From contig JAHZIX010000017.1 of assembly GCA_022601195.1 (NCBI GenBank), positions 372,001-436,000 on the forward strand: a stretch of 64,000 nucleotides of DNA. The letters are read 5' to 3'. Made by a program: the position numbers and the translations under genes. Below are positions 51,123-60,563 of the stretch, piece by piece. The notes beneath the pieces were generated by a model, which was not told the DNA's origin, ran no database searches, and was given only the letters and a program-made list of their open reading frames with translations. How positions within the stretch are numbered: the first letter of the stretch is position 1; each line of letters begins with the position of its first letter. The stretch comes from Deltaproteobacteria bacterium. Lineage in GTDB: Bacteria > Acidobacteriota > Thermoanaerobaculia > Multivoradales > JAHZIX01.

Positions 51123-52775
51123 GTGACCGAACAAAAGATGTATCTCAAGCCCAACGTGGTAGTCGAACCGCTCATCGACCAATGGTACGCCTGGGCGCAT
51201 TTGATCTCCCCGGCGACCGCCGCCATGAATATCGTCGACCGACATCTCAAGATCATGGACTCCTACATCCGTACCCCCCAGGTCCATGCCGCTGCGGTGC
51301 GCAACCCCAAAATGCTCGGTGGCCCTTTCATCGACTATAAGAGCCCCAAGGTCCCGGAGATCAAAGCCCTGATCGCCAAGACCAAAGAAGAGCGTAGCCA
51401 GATGATCGCTTTCTCCAACGCCATCAAGGAGTTGGACGAGATGTTGCGCAACGAGGCCAAGGGGTATTCGCTACACCCTCTCTACGAAAAAATTCCGGAG
51501 ATTCTCCGCGGCTACGTGGAGCTGGTCTACGACCTCAATAACCAGCCCTCTTTCCGCCTTATCGAAGCGATGCTCTACCAGAGTCCGTTCTACGACGACT
51601 CCACCCAGAGCCTTGCCCTTTCCTTGATCAGCGAGGACGACCGACCTTTCATCCTCAGCACCCCTCGGCTTCTAGAGGAAGGAGAGGTCCAGCTCTACCG
51701 CCCCTTCAAACACGCTGGCATCGACGAGCTGTTCCGAATGAAGACGGAACCCCAAACCTACGCTTACATCAAAGAAAAACTGGAGATCGAGGATGAGCTC
51801 GACGAAGCTTTTCAGGAGTTCCTGACCACCGAGGCACCCACTCCCTACCCGGCCTATGAGGGCCCAGGAATGCGTTGGCGCTACTTCGGTCACGCCTGCA
51901 TTCTGCTGGAAAGTTCCACGGCCAATATTCTTCTCGACCCGGTGCTTTCCTACACCTATGAGAACGATATTTCCCGCTACACCTACGACGACCTACCGGA
52001 TGTCATCGACTACGTGTTGATCTCCCACAATCACCAGGACCACATTCTCTTCGAGACCATGTTGCAGCTGCGCCACAAGGTGCGCCACGTGATCGTTCCG
52101 CGGTGTGGAGGTGGCGCCCTTCAGGACCCTTCCCTCAAGTTGCTGATGGAGAGCATCGGCTTCGAAAGCGTCATCGAGATGGATGAAATGGAGACGGTGG
52201 AGTTCGAGAACGGCCGCATCACCGGCCTGCCCTTCTTCGGCGAGCACGGCGACCTCAACGTGCGCACCAAATTGGCCTACAACTGTGAGCTGGCCGGAAA
52301 GAAATTGGTCTTCGCTGCGGACTCCTGCAATATCGACAACTACCTCTACAAACACGTCCACCGCATGGTTGGAGACGCCGACGTTCTTTTCCTCGGCATG
52401 GAGTGTGACGGCGCCCCCATGAGTTGGGTGTACGGCCCCCTACTCACCAAGCCCCTGGACCGCTCTATGGACCAGGACCGCCGCCTGGCCGGCTCCAACT
52501 ACGAGCGAGGTAGCGCTATTATCGACACCTTTAACTTCAAAGAGGCCTACGTCTACGCCCTTGGCCAAGAACCGTGGCTCAACTACATCATGGCGGTCAA
52601 ATACACCGACGAATCCAATCCCATCATCGCTTCCAACAGGCTTATCGAAGAGTGCCACGAAAAGGGCATCATCTCTGAACGCCTCTTCGGCGAGCGGGAA
52701 ATTCTGGTGCCCAAGAGCGCTTCCCCAGCTCCCAACCTAGCCCCTGAGGTGAAACCGGAGCTAGTTGAGGCCTAG
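51123..52775 (+). CDS. MBL-fold diiron oxygenase, CmlA-like
   Basis: 550 residues from GTG 51123 (AGAGGT upstream). Residues 1-245 form a helical N-terminal domain. From ~250 an MBL fold begins: WRYFGHACILLES, then VLISHNHQDHILF with His302, His304, Asp306 and His307; FFGEHGDL with Glu374; FAADSCNID with Asp400. In CmlA, the chloramphenicol-pathway beta-hydroxylase of 532 residues, I recall the diiron ligands at nearly the same positions, with the same large N-terminal domain. The GEHGDL glutamate separates this group from ordinary MBL hydrolases. An O2-dependent hydroxylase is therefore inferred. No NRPS carrier is adjacent, so the substrate is unknown. A long terminator follows. Confidence 0.75.
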   Translation: MTEQKMYLKPNVVVEPLIDQWYAWAHLISPATAAMNIVDRHLKIMDSYIRTPQVHAAAVRNPKMLGGPFIDYKSPKVPEIKALIAKTKEERSQMIAFSNAIKELDEMLRNEAKGYSLHPLYEKIPEILRGYVELVYDLNNQPSFRLIEAMLYQSPFYDDSTQSLALSLISEDDRPFILSTPRLLEEGEVQLYRPFKHAGIDELFRMKTEPQTYAYIKEKLEIEDELDEAFQEFLTTEAPTPYPAYEGPGMRWRYFGHACILLESSTANILLDPVLSYTYENDISRYTYDDLPDVIDYVLISHNHQDHILFETMLQLRHKVRHVIVPRCGGGALQDPSLKLLMESIGFESVIEMDEMETVEFENGRITGLPFFGEHGDLNVRTKLAYNCELAGKKLVFAADSCNIDNYLYKHVHRMVGDADVLFLGMECDGAPMSWVYGPLLTKPLDRSMDQDRRLAGSNYERGSAIIDTFNFKEAYVYALGQEPWLNYIMAVKYTDESNPIIASNRLIEECHEKGIISERLFGEREILVPKSASPAPNLAPEVKPELVEA

Positions 52776-52805
52776 GAGACGAGAGAAGGCGAGTCAGCCG
52801 GTTCG

Positions 52806-52851
52806 AAGATCCTTCGTGGTTCCCGCTTCTAGCGGACCACGGAGGATCTTT
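52806..52851 (+). terminator. Long hairpin terminator after CmlA-like gene
   Basis: About 20 bp of stem (AAGATCCTTCGTGGT... with ...ACCACGGAGGATCTT), one wobble and a 2-nt bulge, ending in CTTTC. It lies 30 bp after the stop. Confidence 0.8.
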
Positions 52852-52924
52852 CACTCTGCCCCAAAGGCTCCGCCATCTTTTCCAATCGCCTCAAACAGAT
52901 CGGATTCCGATAGACTGAAGAACG

Positions 52925-53257
52925 ATGCGAAGCTGGCGATTTAGAATCTGTGCCCTCTTCCTGGTCCTCACGTTGATGCCGGGAATGTTCGAAGCGGTCG
53001 AGAACACCGTTCATCTGGTGACTGTGGGGCATCTTGCTCATGCAGGTACCAGTGACCACGGGCATTCGCCAACCGACCCGGAGCACGGCTGCACCCCCAT
53101 TTTTCACTCCTGTGGCTGCCACACAGCTCTCGCATTCCTATTGATATCTGCTGACTCTACAACCAGCTTATCCCCTGTTGAGTTCCCTAAGCCTCTTTGC
53201 AGAGAGACCCTTCCACAGGGTTTCTCCTCACGTCTCGATCGCCCTCCACAAGTCTGA
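52925..53257 (+). CDS. Small secreted His/Cys-rich protein near metal-efflux operon
   Basis: 110 residues with an N-terminal hydrophobic signal (FRICALFLVLTLMPGMFEAV). A His-rich middle follows (VHLVTVGHLAHAGTSDHGHSPTD), then a Cys/His cluster (HGCTPIFHSCGCHTALAF). The composition suggests metal binding. Comparable small proteins precede czc/cus-type operons. The RND operon starts 345 bp downstream on the same strand. Family not named. Confidence 0.65.
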   Translation: MRSWRFRICALFLVLTLMPGMFEAVENTVHLVTVGHLAHAGTSDHGHSPTDPEHGCTPIFHSCGCHTALAFLLISADSTTSLSPVEFPKPLCRETLPQGFSSRLDRPPQV

Positions 53258-53601
53258 TCCAGCACTCTAGGACCTAGATCGACACGCCAAGTGCCTCGCA
53301 GCGCTCGGCGGTGCCGTTTCGTCCCTTCCACTCCCAATCCTTTGTTACGGCAGAGTTCCAACTAGGAACGATGGTGCCGCTTGTCAAAGTCGGCGAGCAG
53401 GAAGGACCTAGAGCCTGGTGGTGCTCCTCGTCCGCTGGAAAACAACGGTAGACCAGCCATTTCACCGAATTCACTTCGAGGGATGGGGGCTCCACCGCAA
53501 CGCTTGTTCGTTCTTTTCGATCGAGCGGCATCGACCAACGAACCCAACTCGGTCGTTGGACCGGGTCGGCGACCAGGAACCAGGACTCAAGAGGATCAGA
53601 C
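53258..53601. other. Interval before second RND operon (344 bp), nothing identified
   Basis: The region should contain the promoter of the czc-like operon unless it is co-transcribed with the small His/Cys-rich gene. Frames on the minus strand are open but show no recognisable protein. Confidence 0.4.
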
Positions 53602-54909
53602 ATGTTTCGAACAATAGCTCTCCTCCATCGAAAGTCGATGGAATCGCCAATGACATTCCACTCGGTTATGGGCCTAGCCCTTTGCATCGCTACACTATTT
53701 TCCGCCCAGATGACTCTAGGCGCACCTGGGCCTCGCTGGACCTTGGAAGAAGCGCTCGAACAAGCATGGGTGCAAAACCCCCAGCTACAAGCGAGGCATT
53801 GGCTAGTCAAGGAAGTCGCCAGTGACCTGATCGAGGCTCGAATCTACCCCCATAATCCCCAACTCGAGCTGGAGATCGGAATCCGGCGCAGCCTCGAATC
53901 CACCGCTTCCGACTATGGCTTCACCATTTCTCAGGAGCTGGAAATCGCTGGTCAGCGGGGCAAGCGGCTGACCCTAGCCAACCAGGAGTTGGCAGCGGCC
54001 AAAGCAATTCGAGGACGCTACCAGCAGCTTCTCGCTCTCCAAGTGGAAACCGCCTTTGCCAAGGCGGTGCGAGCTCGGGAAATCCTGACGGTTTCTGAAA
54101 CCGATGCCGTCCTGGCCAAGGACATGTTGGATTTCTCCAAACGGCGCCTCGACCGAGGTGCAGCGACTCAAATCGAAGTCAACCTCGCCCAGGCGAGCGC
54201 GGGCCGAGCCGAGCGTCGGCTGCAGCGAGCATTGGCGGATTACGCCACAGCTCGAAGCCTGGTGGCCGAGGTGGTTGGGGTAGATCCTCAGGTTCAGCCG
54301 GAGCCCATTGGAGATCTGATGCCTCCAACCTTCGAGCCTCCGGACATCGATGGACTGCTCGAGCTGGCGCGGCAGAATCGGGCCGATCTCGGGTCCATCC
54401 AGCACCTGGAGCAAGCCGCTGAATCAGCCATTCAAGTGGCCCTAGCCGAAAGCCGTCCTAACCTGACCCTGGGAACTTTCTTTCGGCAGGAGGAAGGCAC
54501 CGACGAAATCCTTGGAGCCACTCTGGGGCTCTCGCTCCCTATCTTCCAACGAAATCAAGGTCAGGTGGCCAGGCACCGAGCTAAGCACCAACGCCTTCGT
54601 TACGAACGGGATTCTTTGAGTCTCGGCATCCGGCAAGAGGTCATCGGCGCATCCAACGACTTCGTTGCGGCTCAGGCTGCAGCAGAGTTTCTACAACACC
54701 AAGTCCTGGGTACTTTAGAAGAGAACGTCGAGCTCATGCAGCGATCCTTCGCCGCAGGACGTATTGGAATCACAGAGGTCGTCACTCTCCGAAGAGAGTT
54801 TGTCGCTACCAATCTCGAATACATCGAAGCCTTGGCAGATCTTTGGTTTGCTCGTATCGCCTTAGACCGTGCCACCGGTAGTCCCACGGCCGGAAGGGAG
54901 CTGAAATGA
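53602..54909 (+). CDS. TolC-family outer-membrane channel, CzcC-like
   Basis: 435 residues. ATG 53602 follows AGAGGATC with good spacing; ATG 53650 directly before the signal-like stretch (VMGLALCIATLFSAQMTLGA) is an alternative. Two helical halves: TLEEALEQAWVQNPQLQARHWLV with NPQLELEIGIRRS (CzcC-type strand region), RLDRGAATQIEVNLAQASAGRAERRLQ, and the repeat NVELMQRSFAAGRIGITEVVTLRREFVATNLEYIEALADL. It forms the outer-membrane part of the pump and overlaps the adaptor gene by 4 bp. Confidence 0.9.
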   Translation: MFRTIALLHRKSMESPMTFHSVMGLALCIATLFSAQMTLGAPGPRWTLEEALEQAWVQNPQLQARHWLVKEVASDLIEARIYPHNPQLELEIGIRRSLESTASDYGFTISQELEIAGQRGKRLTLANQELAAAKAIRGRYQQLLALQVETAFAKAVRAREILTVSETDAVLAKDMLDFSKRRLDRGAATQIEVNLAQASAGRAERRLQRALADYATARSLVAEVVGVDPQVQPEPIGDLMPPTFEPPDIDGLLELARQNRADLGSIQHLEQAAESAIQVALAESRPNLTLGTFFRQEEGTDEILGATLGLSLPIFQRNQGQVARHRAKHQRLRYERDSLSLGIRQEVIGASNDFVAAQAAAEFLQHQVLGTLEENVELMQRSFAAGRIGITEVVTLRREFVATNLEYIEALADLWFARIALDRATGSPTAGRELK

Positions 54910-56192
54910 GCCTTCTCGATCAACGAATCGGCGTCGTCCTACTGTGCCTGACCCAGGTGACCACGGCTTGCTCCGGCCCCGGCGGGAACTCCCCTTCCCG
55001 ATCTGTCTCAGAAGAAGCCCAAAGGAAGGAAGGTACGCCTTATCCAGACGATCACGGTTCCAAGGAAGACCATGAAACGGGGAAAGAGCATGAAGAAGGG
55101 GGCGAGGGGATAGTCGTCTTGTCTCCGGAAGCCGCCTCCCGCATAGAAATCCGCACCGCTCTAGTTGAAGAGCGAGTCTTGCCAGAGCGACTCCTCACCA
55201 CGGGCCAAGTCGACTTCGATCAAACCCACCTAGCCCATGTCAGCCCTCGAATCTCGGGACGGGTTCATCGAGTACGCGCCAAGTTGGGGCAGAGGGTCCT
55301 CGCTGGGCAGACCCTGGCGGAGGTCGATTCTATCGAGATGGGCCAGTCGAAAGCGATTTATCTCCAGGCCAAGGCAAGCCGAGAGCTAGCCCGGACGAGC
55401 TACGATCGCAGCCAAGCCCTTTTGGCGGATCGAATCGCTTCTGAGCAGGAAGTACTGGAAGCCGAAGCTCAGCTCCGTGAGACCGGCGCCGCCCTTCGTA
55501 CCGCTGAGGAAACCCTGCATCTCTTCGGATTGAGCCAAAGACAAGTGAATGCCTTGAGCTATGAAGATGAGGCAGCCTCCATCTATCCGCTCAGAGCACC
55601 CTTCGCCGGCACCATCGTCGAGCTTCATGCCACCCGGGGAGAGCTGGTCACTCCGCAGCGCAACCTCTTCACCCTGGCCGATCTCAGTCGAGTTTGGATC
55701 TGGATCGACATCTATCAGCGAGATCTCGGCCAAGTGCATCTCGATGACCAAGCCGAGGCTCGGGTCGATGCATTCCCCCAGGAAGTCTTCACCGGCAGAG
55801 TGAGCTACCTCAGTCCTAGAGTCGACGTGGATACCCGCACGGTGCAGGCGCGCATCGACCTGCCCAACCCAGAGGGAAAGCTACGGCCAGGAATGTTCGT
55901 CGAAGTAGGCCTCCTGGACCCCCACTCTTCGGAGGGTCAGGGAACAAAGCTATCGGGTTCCGTCGCGATTCCGGAAGGAGCGGTAATACCGGACGCGGAT
56001 GGCTTCATTGCCTTTGTGGAAACGGCCGACAACCACTTCGAGCGCCGCTCCTTGAGCATCGGGCGCAGGGTCTCTGGCTACGTAGAAGTCCTCCAGGGCA
56101 TCGAAGTCGGCACTTCGGTGGTCGTCGAGGGAACCTTCCTTCTCAAATCCTCCGCTTCCAAGGATTCCTTGGGCGGCGGCCATGAGCATTGA
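54906..56192 (+). CDS. RND efflux periplasmic adaptor, CzcB-like
   Basis: 428 residues. An N-terminal hydrophobic segment ends near Cys22 (VTTAC, a weak lipobox). A His/Asp/Glu-rich stretch follows (YPDDHGSKEDHETGKEHEEGG), typical of metal-type adaptors. Then the lipoyl half ISGRVHRVRAKLGQRVLAGQTLAEV, a helical hairpin (QAKASRELARTSYDRSQALLADR), second lipoyl half IYPLRAPFAGTIVELHATRGELV, beta-barrel and membrane-proximal domain. It links channel and pump in the periplasm. ATGA overlap with the channel gene; 12 bp to the pump. Confidence 0.92.
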   Translation: MSLLDQRIGVVLLCLTQVTTACSGPGGNSPSRSVSEEAQRKEGTPYPDDHGSKEDHETGKEHEEGGEGIVVLSPEAASRIEIRTALVEERVLPERLLTTGQVDFDQTHLAHVSPRISGRVHRVRAKLGQRVLAGQTLAEVDSIEMGQSKAIYLQAKASRELARTSYDRSQALLADRIASEQEVLEAEAQLRETGAALRTAEETLHLFGLSQRQVNALSYEDEAASIYPLRAPFAGTIVELHATRGELVTPQRNLFTLADLSRVWIWIDIYQRDLGQVHLDDQAEARVDAFPQEVFTGRVSYLSPRVDVDTRTVQARIDLPNPEGKLRPGMFVEVGLLDPHSSEGQGTKLSGSVAIPEGAVIPDADGFIAFVETADNHFERRSLSIGRRVSGYVEVLQGIEVGTSVVVEGTFLLKSSASKDSLGGGHEH

Positions 56193-56204
56193 GGTGCCGA
56201 GATC

Positions 56205-59200
56205 ATGATCAAGAAACTGATCGATTTCTCTCTCGATAATCCGTTCCTCGTTCTGGTTTTGTGGCTTCTGGCTGTGGTTCTTGGCATCCAGGCTCTGACT
56301 CAATTACCCATCGATGCCGTCCCCGATGTCACCAATGTGCAGGTACAAATTCTGACCAATAGCCCCGGTCTAGCACCGGAAGAGGTCGAGAGCCTCCTTT
56401 CTTTTCCCATCGAAACCGCCATGAGTGGTCTACCGAAGATCGAGGAGATTCGCTCTATTTCCAAGTTCGGCCTTTCAGTTGTCACCCTTGCATTCAAAGA
56501 AGGAACCGATATCTATTGGGCTCGCCAGTTAGTCAGTGAACGGCTGGTTGCAGCTCGGGAGGAAATTCCAGAAGGATATGGAGATCCCGAAATGGGTCCC
56601 ATCTCCTCCGGCTTGGGAGAGATTTTCCAATTCGAGGTGCGTGGGGAACCCAGCTGTGAGGTAGAAGATGCCCGCTCCCCTACCTCCCCGCAAAGCCCCT
56701 CCCCCAGTCCTTCGGTGACCAACGGGTCGACCGAAGGGACCTGCTACAGCCCGATGGATCTGCGATCGATCCTCGATGGCTACATCAACTACCAACTCCG
56801 GTCCGTTCCGGGCATTGTCGAAGTCAACTCCTTCGGTGGTCAGCTCAAGACCTACCAGGTAACCCTGGACCCTAACCGTCTAGTGTCCTACGGCTTGGCG
56901 GTCGGCGACGTATTTGAGGCTGTCCAGGCCAACCATCGAAATGTCGGAGGCGGCTACATCGCTCGGGGCGGTGAGCAATACCTGATCCGGGGAGAAGGAT
57001 TGGTCGAGACCTTGGAAGATCTGGAATCTATTGTGCTGACTCACGACGAAAGGGGAACGCCGGTCTCCGTAGGAGACATCGGTCGAGCCGAGCTAGCTCC
57101 CATGATCCGTCAAGGCGCAGTCACCCGGGATGGCCGTGGCGAGGCGGTGGTGGGCATCGTGATGATGCTGATCGGTGAGAACTCTAGGGTGGTCGTCAAC
57201 CAGGTCAAGAAAAGGATCGCTCAGATCGAAGAGACTCTGCCTCCGGGAGTGATCATCGACCCTTTCTACGATCGCACTGAATTGGTGCGCCGTACTATCC
57301 GTACGGTCAGCAAGAACCTGGTCGAAGGGGGCATCCTAGTGATCGTGGTGCTCCTGCTCTTTCTGGGCAATTTGAGAGCTGGGTTCATTGTCTCTTCGGC
57401 CATTCCCCTGTCCATGCTGGTGGCGTTCATCGCCATGAGGCAAGCGGGGATTTCTGGCAACCTCATGAGCCTCGGCGCCATCGACTTCGGTCTTATTGTC
57501 GACGGTTCCGTCGTGATGATCGAGAACATCATTCGGGTCCTCCACGACCACCGAGGCGACGATCGAATTCCCCACCTAGAAAAGGTACGTAAGGCAGCCC
57601 ACCAGGTAGCCCGGCCGGTGGTCTTCGCGGTCGGCATCATCCTGATCGTCTACCTACCGATCCTCACTCTACGCGGTGTCGAGGGCAAGATGTTTCGCCC
57701 CATGGCTTTGACTGTGGTCTTCGCCTTGGCCACGTCTCTAATCTGCGCCCTCACCTTGATGCCGGTGTTGGCGAGTTTCTTTCTAGAGCGGGTATCGGAA
57801 AAGGAGCCCTTCCTCTTTCGCCTCGCCAAGGGACTCTATGTTCCGCTCCTCGGCGTTTCCATGAAAAAGAGGAGGCTCACCGTTGGCATCGCCCTCGGCC
57901 TCTTGCTGATCAGCTCAGCCGTCATTCCATTCTTGGGAGCAGAGTTCATTCCGCACCTCGACGAAGGGGCTATCGCTATGCAGATCTGGCGTCTGCCCTC
58001 TATATCTCTCGACCAATCCAACCAAGTCTCGACGGTGGCGGAAAAAGTCCTGAAGGAACAATTTCCCGAGGTCGAGACCGTCATCTCGAGAACCGGGCGA
58101 GCCGAGATCGCCACTGACCCGATGGGAGTGGAGATCAGCGATACCTATCTCATGCTGGCGCCTCGGGAAAACTGGCGTTACGACTCCAAGGAGAAGCTCA
58201 TTGCAGCCATCGACAAGGCGATGAGAACCAACGTTACCGGAGCGATCTTCAGCTACTCCCAACCTATCGAGTTGCGGGTTTCCGAGCTCATCTCGGGAGT
58301 CCGCTCGGACCTTGCAGTTCACATCTATGGTGATGATCTAGATCTCCTCAAGAGGGCTGCGGACGACGTAGCCCGAGTCTTGCAGAGGGTCAAGGGGGCT
58401 GTCGACGTCAAGGCAGAACAAACCGTTGGCCTACCCGTACTCCGCATTCGTATCGACCGCCACGCCATTGCCCGCTACGGAATCAATGCTACAGACGTTC
58501 TTGATGTAGTTGAGACTGTTGGCGGGAAGCAGTTAGGGGTCATATCGGAAGGGCGACAGCGATTCGTTCTCCAGGCTAGGTTCGGCCCTGAAGTCACCGC
58601 CAACTTGGACAGCCTGCAGGATCTACGAGTAGCCGCTCCTGCCAAAGCCGGAGCTCCTCCCCGACTCATTCCCTTGGCGCAGCTGGCGGATATCCAACTG
58701 GAAACGGGCCCGGCACAAATCAGCCGGGACCGCATCAGTCGACGGATCAATATCGAAGCGAACGTGCGCGGTAGAGATCTGGCGTCCTTTGTTGCAGAAG
58801 CTCAGGAAACGGTAGCTACAGAAGTTCAGCTGCCAGTCGGCTGGACGGTGGAATGGGGAGGTCAATTCGAGAATCTGGAGCAGGCTTCGGCTCGGCTCAT
58901 CCTCTTGGTACCCTTGGCTCTATTGCTGATTTTCGCCCTGCTCTACTCGACCTTCGGCTCCCTGCGACTCGCCACGTTGATCTTCCTCAACGTGCCTTTG
59001 GCTACTACTGGCGGATTGTTCGCTCTATTCCTTCGTGGTTACCCCTTCTCCATCTCAGCCGGGGTGGGATTTATCGCTCTATTCGGCATCGCCGTGCTCA
59101 ACGGAGTCGTGTTGATGTCCTATGTCATTGAGAAACGGAATCAAGGCCTGAGCGCAACGGAAGCGGCTCGGGAGGGAGCACTCACTCGCCTTCGTCCAGT

Positions 59201-59417
59201 CCTGATGACCGCCATGGTGGCCTCCTTCGGCTTTATCCCTATGGCCCTTGCCACCAGTGCTGGAGCTGAGGTGCAGCGCCCCTTGGCCACCGTGGTGATT
59301 GGCGGGTTAGTCACCTCTACCCTCCTGACCTTGTTGGTCTTACCAGCGATCTATCCATGGTTCGTAGGCCAAGATCCAACTTCTTCAAATGCCCCCACCG
59401 AGCTGATGGAGACCTAG
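56205..59417 (+). CDS. Heavy-metal RND efflux pump, CzcA-like
   Basis: 1070 residues. N-terminal TM helix then TQLPIDAVPDVTNVQVQ and NSPGLAPEEVESLLSFPIETAMSGLP, highly typical of CzcA. TM4 has AIDFGLIVDGSVVMIENIIRVL with the two Asp and Glu of the metal-pump proton pathway. The first porter loop carries an unusual Ser/Pro-rich insert (about residues 150-180) bounded by two cysteines. It exports divalent metals (Co, Zn, Cd type) by proton antiport, with metal identity unproven. The 3' end overlaps the convergent gene by 33 bp. Confidence 0.93.
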   Translation: MIKKLIDFSLDNPFLVLVLWLLAVVLGIQALTQLPIDAVPDVTNVQVQILTNSPGLAPEEVESLLSFPIETAMSGLPKIEEIRSISKFGLSVVTLAFKEGTDIYWARQLVSERLVAAREEIPEGYGDPEMGPISSGLGEIFQFEVRGEPSCEVEDARSPTSPQSPSPSPSVTNGSTEGTCYSPMDLRSILDGYINYQLRSVPGIVEVNSFGGQLKTYQVTLDPNRLVSYGLAVGDVFEAVQANHRNVGGGYIARGGEQYLIRGEGLVETLEDLESIVLTHDERGTPVSVGDIGRAELAPMIRQGAVTRDGRGEAVVGIVMMLIGENSRVVVNQVKKRIAQIEETLPPGVIIDPFYDRTELVRRTIRTVSKNLVEGGILVIVVLLLFLGNLRAGFIVSSAIPLSMLVAFIAMRQAGISGNLMSLGAIDFGLIVDGSVVMIENIIRVLHDHRGDDRIPHLEKVRKAAHQVARPVVFAVGIILIVYLPILTLRGVEGKMFRPMALTVVFALATSLICALTLMPVLASFFLERVSEKEPFLFRLAKGLYVPLLGVSMKKRRLTVGIALGLLLISSAVIPFLGAEFIPHLDEGAIAMQIWRLPSISLDQSNQVSTVAEKVLKEQFPEVETVISRTGRAEIATDPMGVEISDTYLMLAPRENWRYDSKEKLIAAIDKAMRTNVTGAIFSYSQPIELRVSELISGVRSDLAVHIYGDDLDLLKRAADDVARVLQRVKGAVDVKAEQTVGLPVLRIRIDRHAIARYGINATDVLDVVETVGGKQLGVISEGRQRFVLQARFGPEVTANLDSLQDLRVAAPAKAGAPPRLIPLAQLADIQLETGPAQISRDRISRRINIEANVRGRDLASFVAEAQETVATEVQLPVGWTVEWGGQFENLEQASARLILLVPLALLLIFALLYSTFGSLRLATLIFLNVPLATTGGLFALFLRGYPFSISAGVGFIALFGIAVLNGVVLMSYVIEKRNQGLSATEAAREGALTRLRPVLMTAMVASFGFIPMALATSAGAEVQRPLATVVIGGLVTSTLLTLLVLPAIYPWFVGQDPTSSNAPTELMET

Positions 59418-60563
59418 AGCTCCCCATTGGACGATCCTCCGGGCCCGACGCTCCGGGTCGCGGAGGATCTCGGGTTCTTCTTCCGCTTGGCGGCCTAAAG
59501 CTATAATGGCCTCGAAGACCAGGCCTTGGAGGATCTCGAAGGCGGCCGGGGATAGGGCGGGATCTCCAAGATAGTTCTCCAATCGGCCCCCGGATCGGTA
59601 GTCGGGAAAGGCCTCCAAGCCAAGGAATCGCAGGGCCAGCTCCGTCCGGTAGGAGCCGAACACTTCCACGATGCCTGCCAGGTCAGCGAGCACTTCATCG
59701 ACGATCTGAGGCACCTGCCCCGGATAGGAGCGCTGAAGGAGGTAGTGAGCGGCTTCGTGCTCCTGGCGAATCCGCAGAGACGCCTCGAGCCATTGAGCTT
59801 CCCCCATGCCCACCTCCGTCGCGTCGAGACCGCTGTAGGCTCCTCGGCTCAGGAGAAGAAACCGATCCTGATAGAGCTGTTTATTTTGCCGTAGCTTCGC
59901 CATCTCTAATTCCCACCCAGCATGGAGAAGGAAGGTCGATCCCTGACGGGATTCCCAGTCCTGCCGGTAGCGCCTCACTCGCCGCCAGTTGACGATGCCA
60001 CTGACCAAGCAAGCGCCGAGGGAAGCCGGCACCTCCACTGGCTCGTTACGGGCCGTCAGCACCTGAAACAGAGCTTCGAAATCTTCCCGCTCTTCCGCCA
60101 CCAGCACCGGTAGCTGACCCGCTGCGGTCGCCAAGAGGCGAACTTCCAACCCTTCCCGGGATCTCAGCTCCAGGTGAGAGGTGGCCCCTTCGGAAGCCTG
60201 TCCTCGACGCACCGCGGCTCGATAGACGGCGGTCTCACTGAGACCCCGCAGTACCGGGAAACGGAGCTGGGGAAAAGCTTCCTGGAGATCTTCCCAAACA
60301 CTCCGGCTCACGGGCCCGATAGGCTCTTCGCCGCCCAGGAGCTGACGCCACCAATCCACGTGCGGCTCCTCCTCCGGTGGCCACGAGGAGTCGAGGCGTG
60401 GCGCCGCATCGAGATTGCGCTTCCCCAGATAGGTCACCAGCTCTTCTGCCACGGCCTCGCTGCCGCCATGGCGGAACACGACTTGCCGAAGTCCAATCTC
60501 CTGAGAAGAACCTTCCAGAGGTTTTTCTCCCTGGTTTCGCCCCTCGGCCCTATCTCCCCTCAT
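59385..60563 (-). CDS. Unknown protein of RiPP export operon with HExxH motif
   Basis: 392 residues, soluble. ATGA overlap with the upstream exporter gene (60560-60563) places it in the same operon. The conserved-looking middle is PASLGACLVSGIVNWRRVRRY. Further on is QEHEAAHYLLQRSYPG, which contains HEAAH (His269-His273), followed by a possible third ligand Glu290 in VDEVLADLAGIVEVFGSYRTELALRFLG. This is the pattern of a zinc metallopeptidase helix pair, but the rest does not match a peptidase family I know. It might process or tailor the exported peptide. Confidence 0.68.
   Translation of the reverse strand: MRGDRAEGRNQGEKPLEGSSQEIGLRQVVFRHGGSEAVAEELVTYLGKRNLDAAPRLDSSWPPEEEPHVDWWRQLLGGEEPIGPVSRSVWEDLQEAFPQLRFPVLRGLSETAVYRAAVRRGQASEGATSHLELRSREGLEVRLLATAAGQLPVLVAEEREDFEALFQVLTARNEPVEVPASLGACLVSGIVNWRRVRRYRQDWESRQGSTFLLHAGWELEMAKLRQNKQLYQDRFLLLSRGAYSGLDATEVGMGEAQWLEASLRIRQEHEAAHYLLQRSYPGQVPQIVDEVLADLAGIVEVFGSYRTELALRFLGLEAFPDYRSGGRLENYLGDPALSPAAFEILQGLVFEAIIALGRQAEEEPEILRDPERRARRIVQWGALGLHQLGGGI

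Noticed and set aside
53274..53810. 178-codon minus-strand ORF
   Set aside because: Half of it is antisense to the CzcC-like gene and the rest has no motif or start signal.
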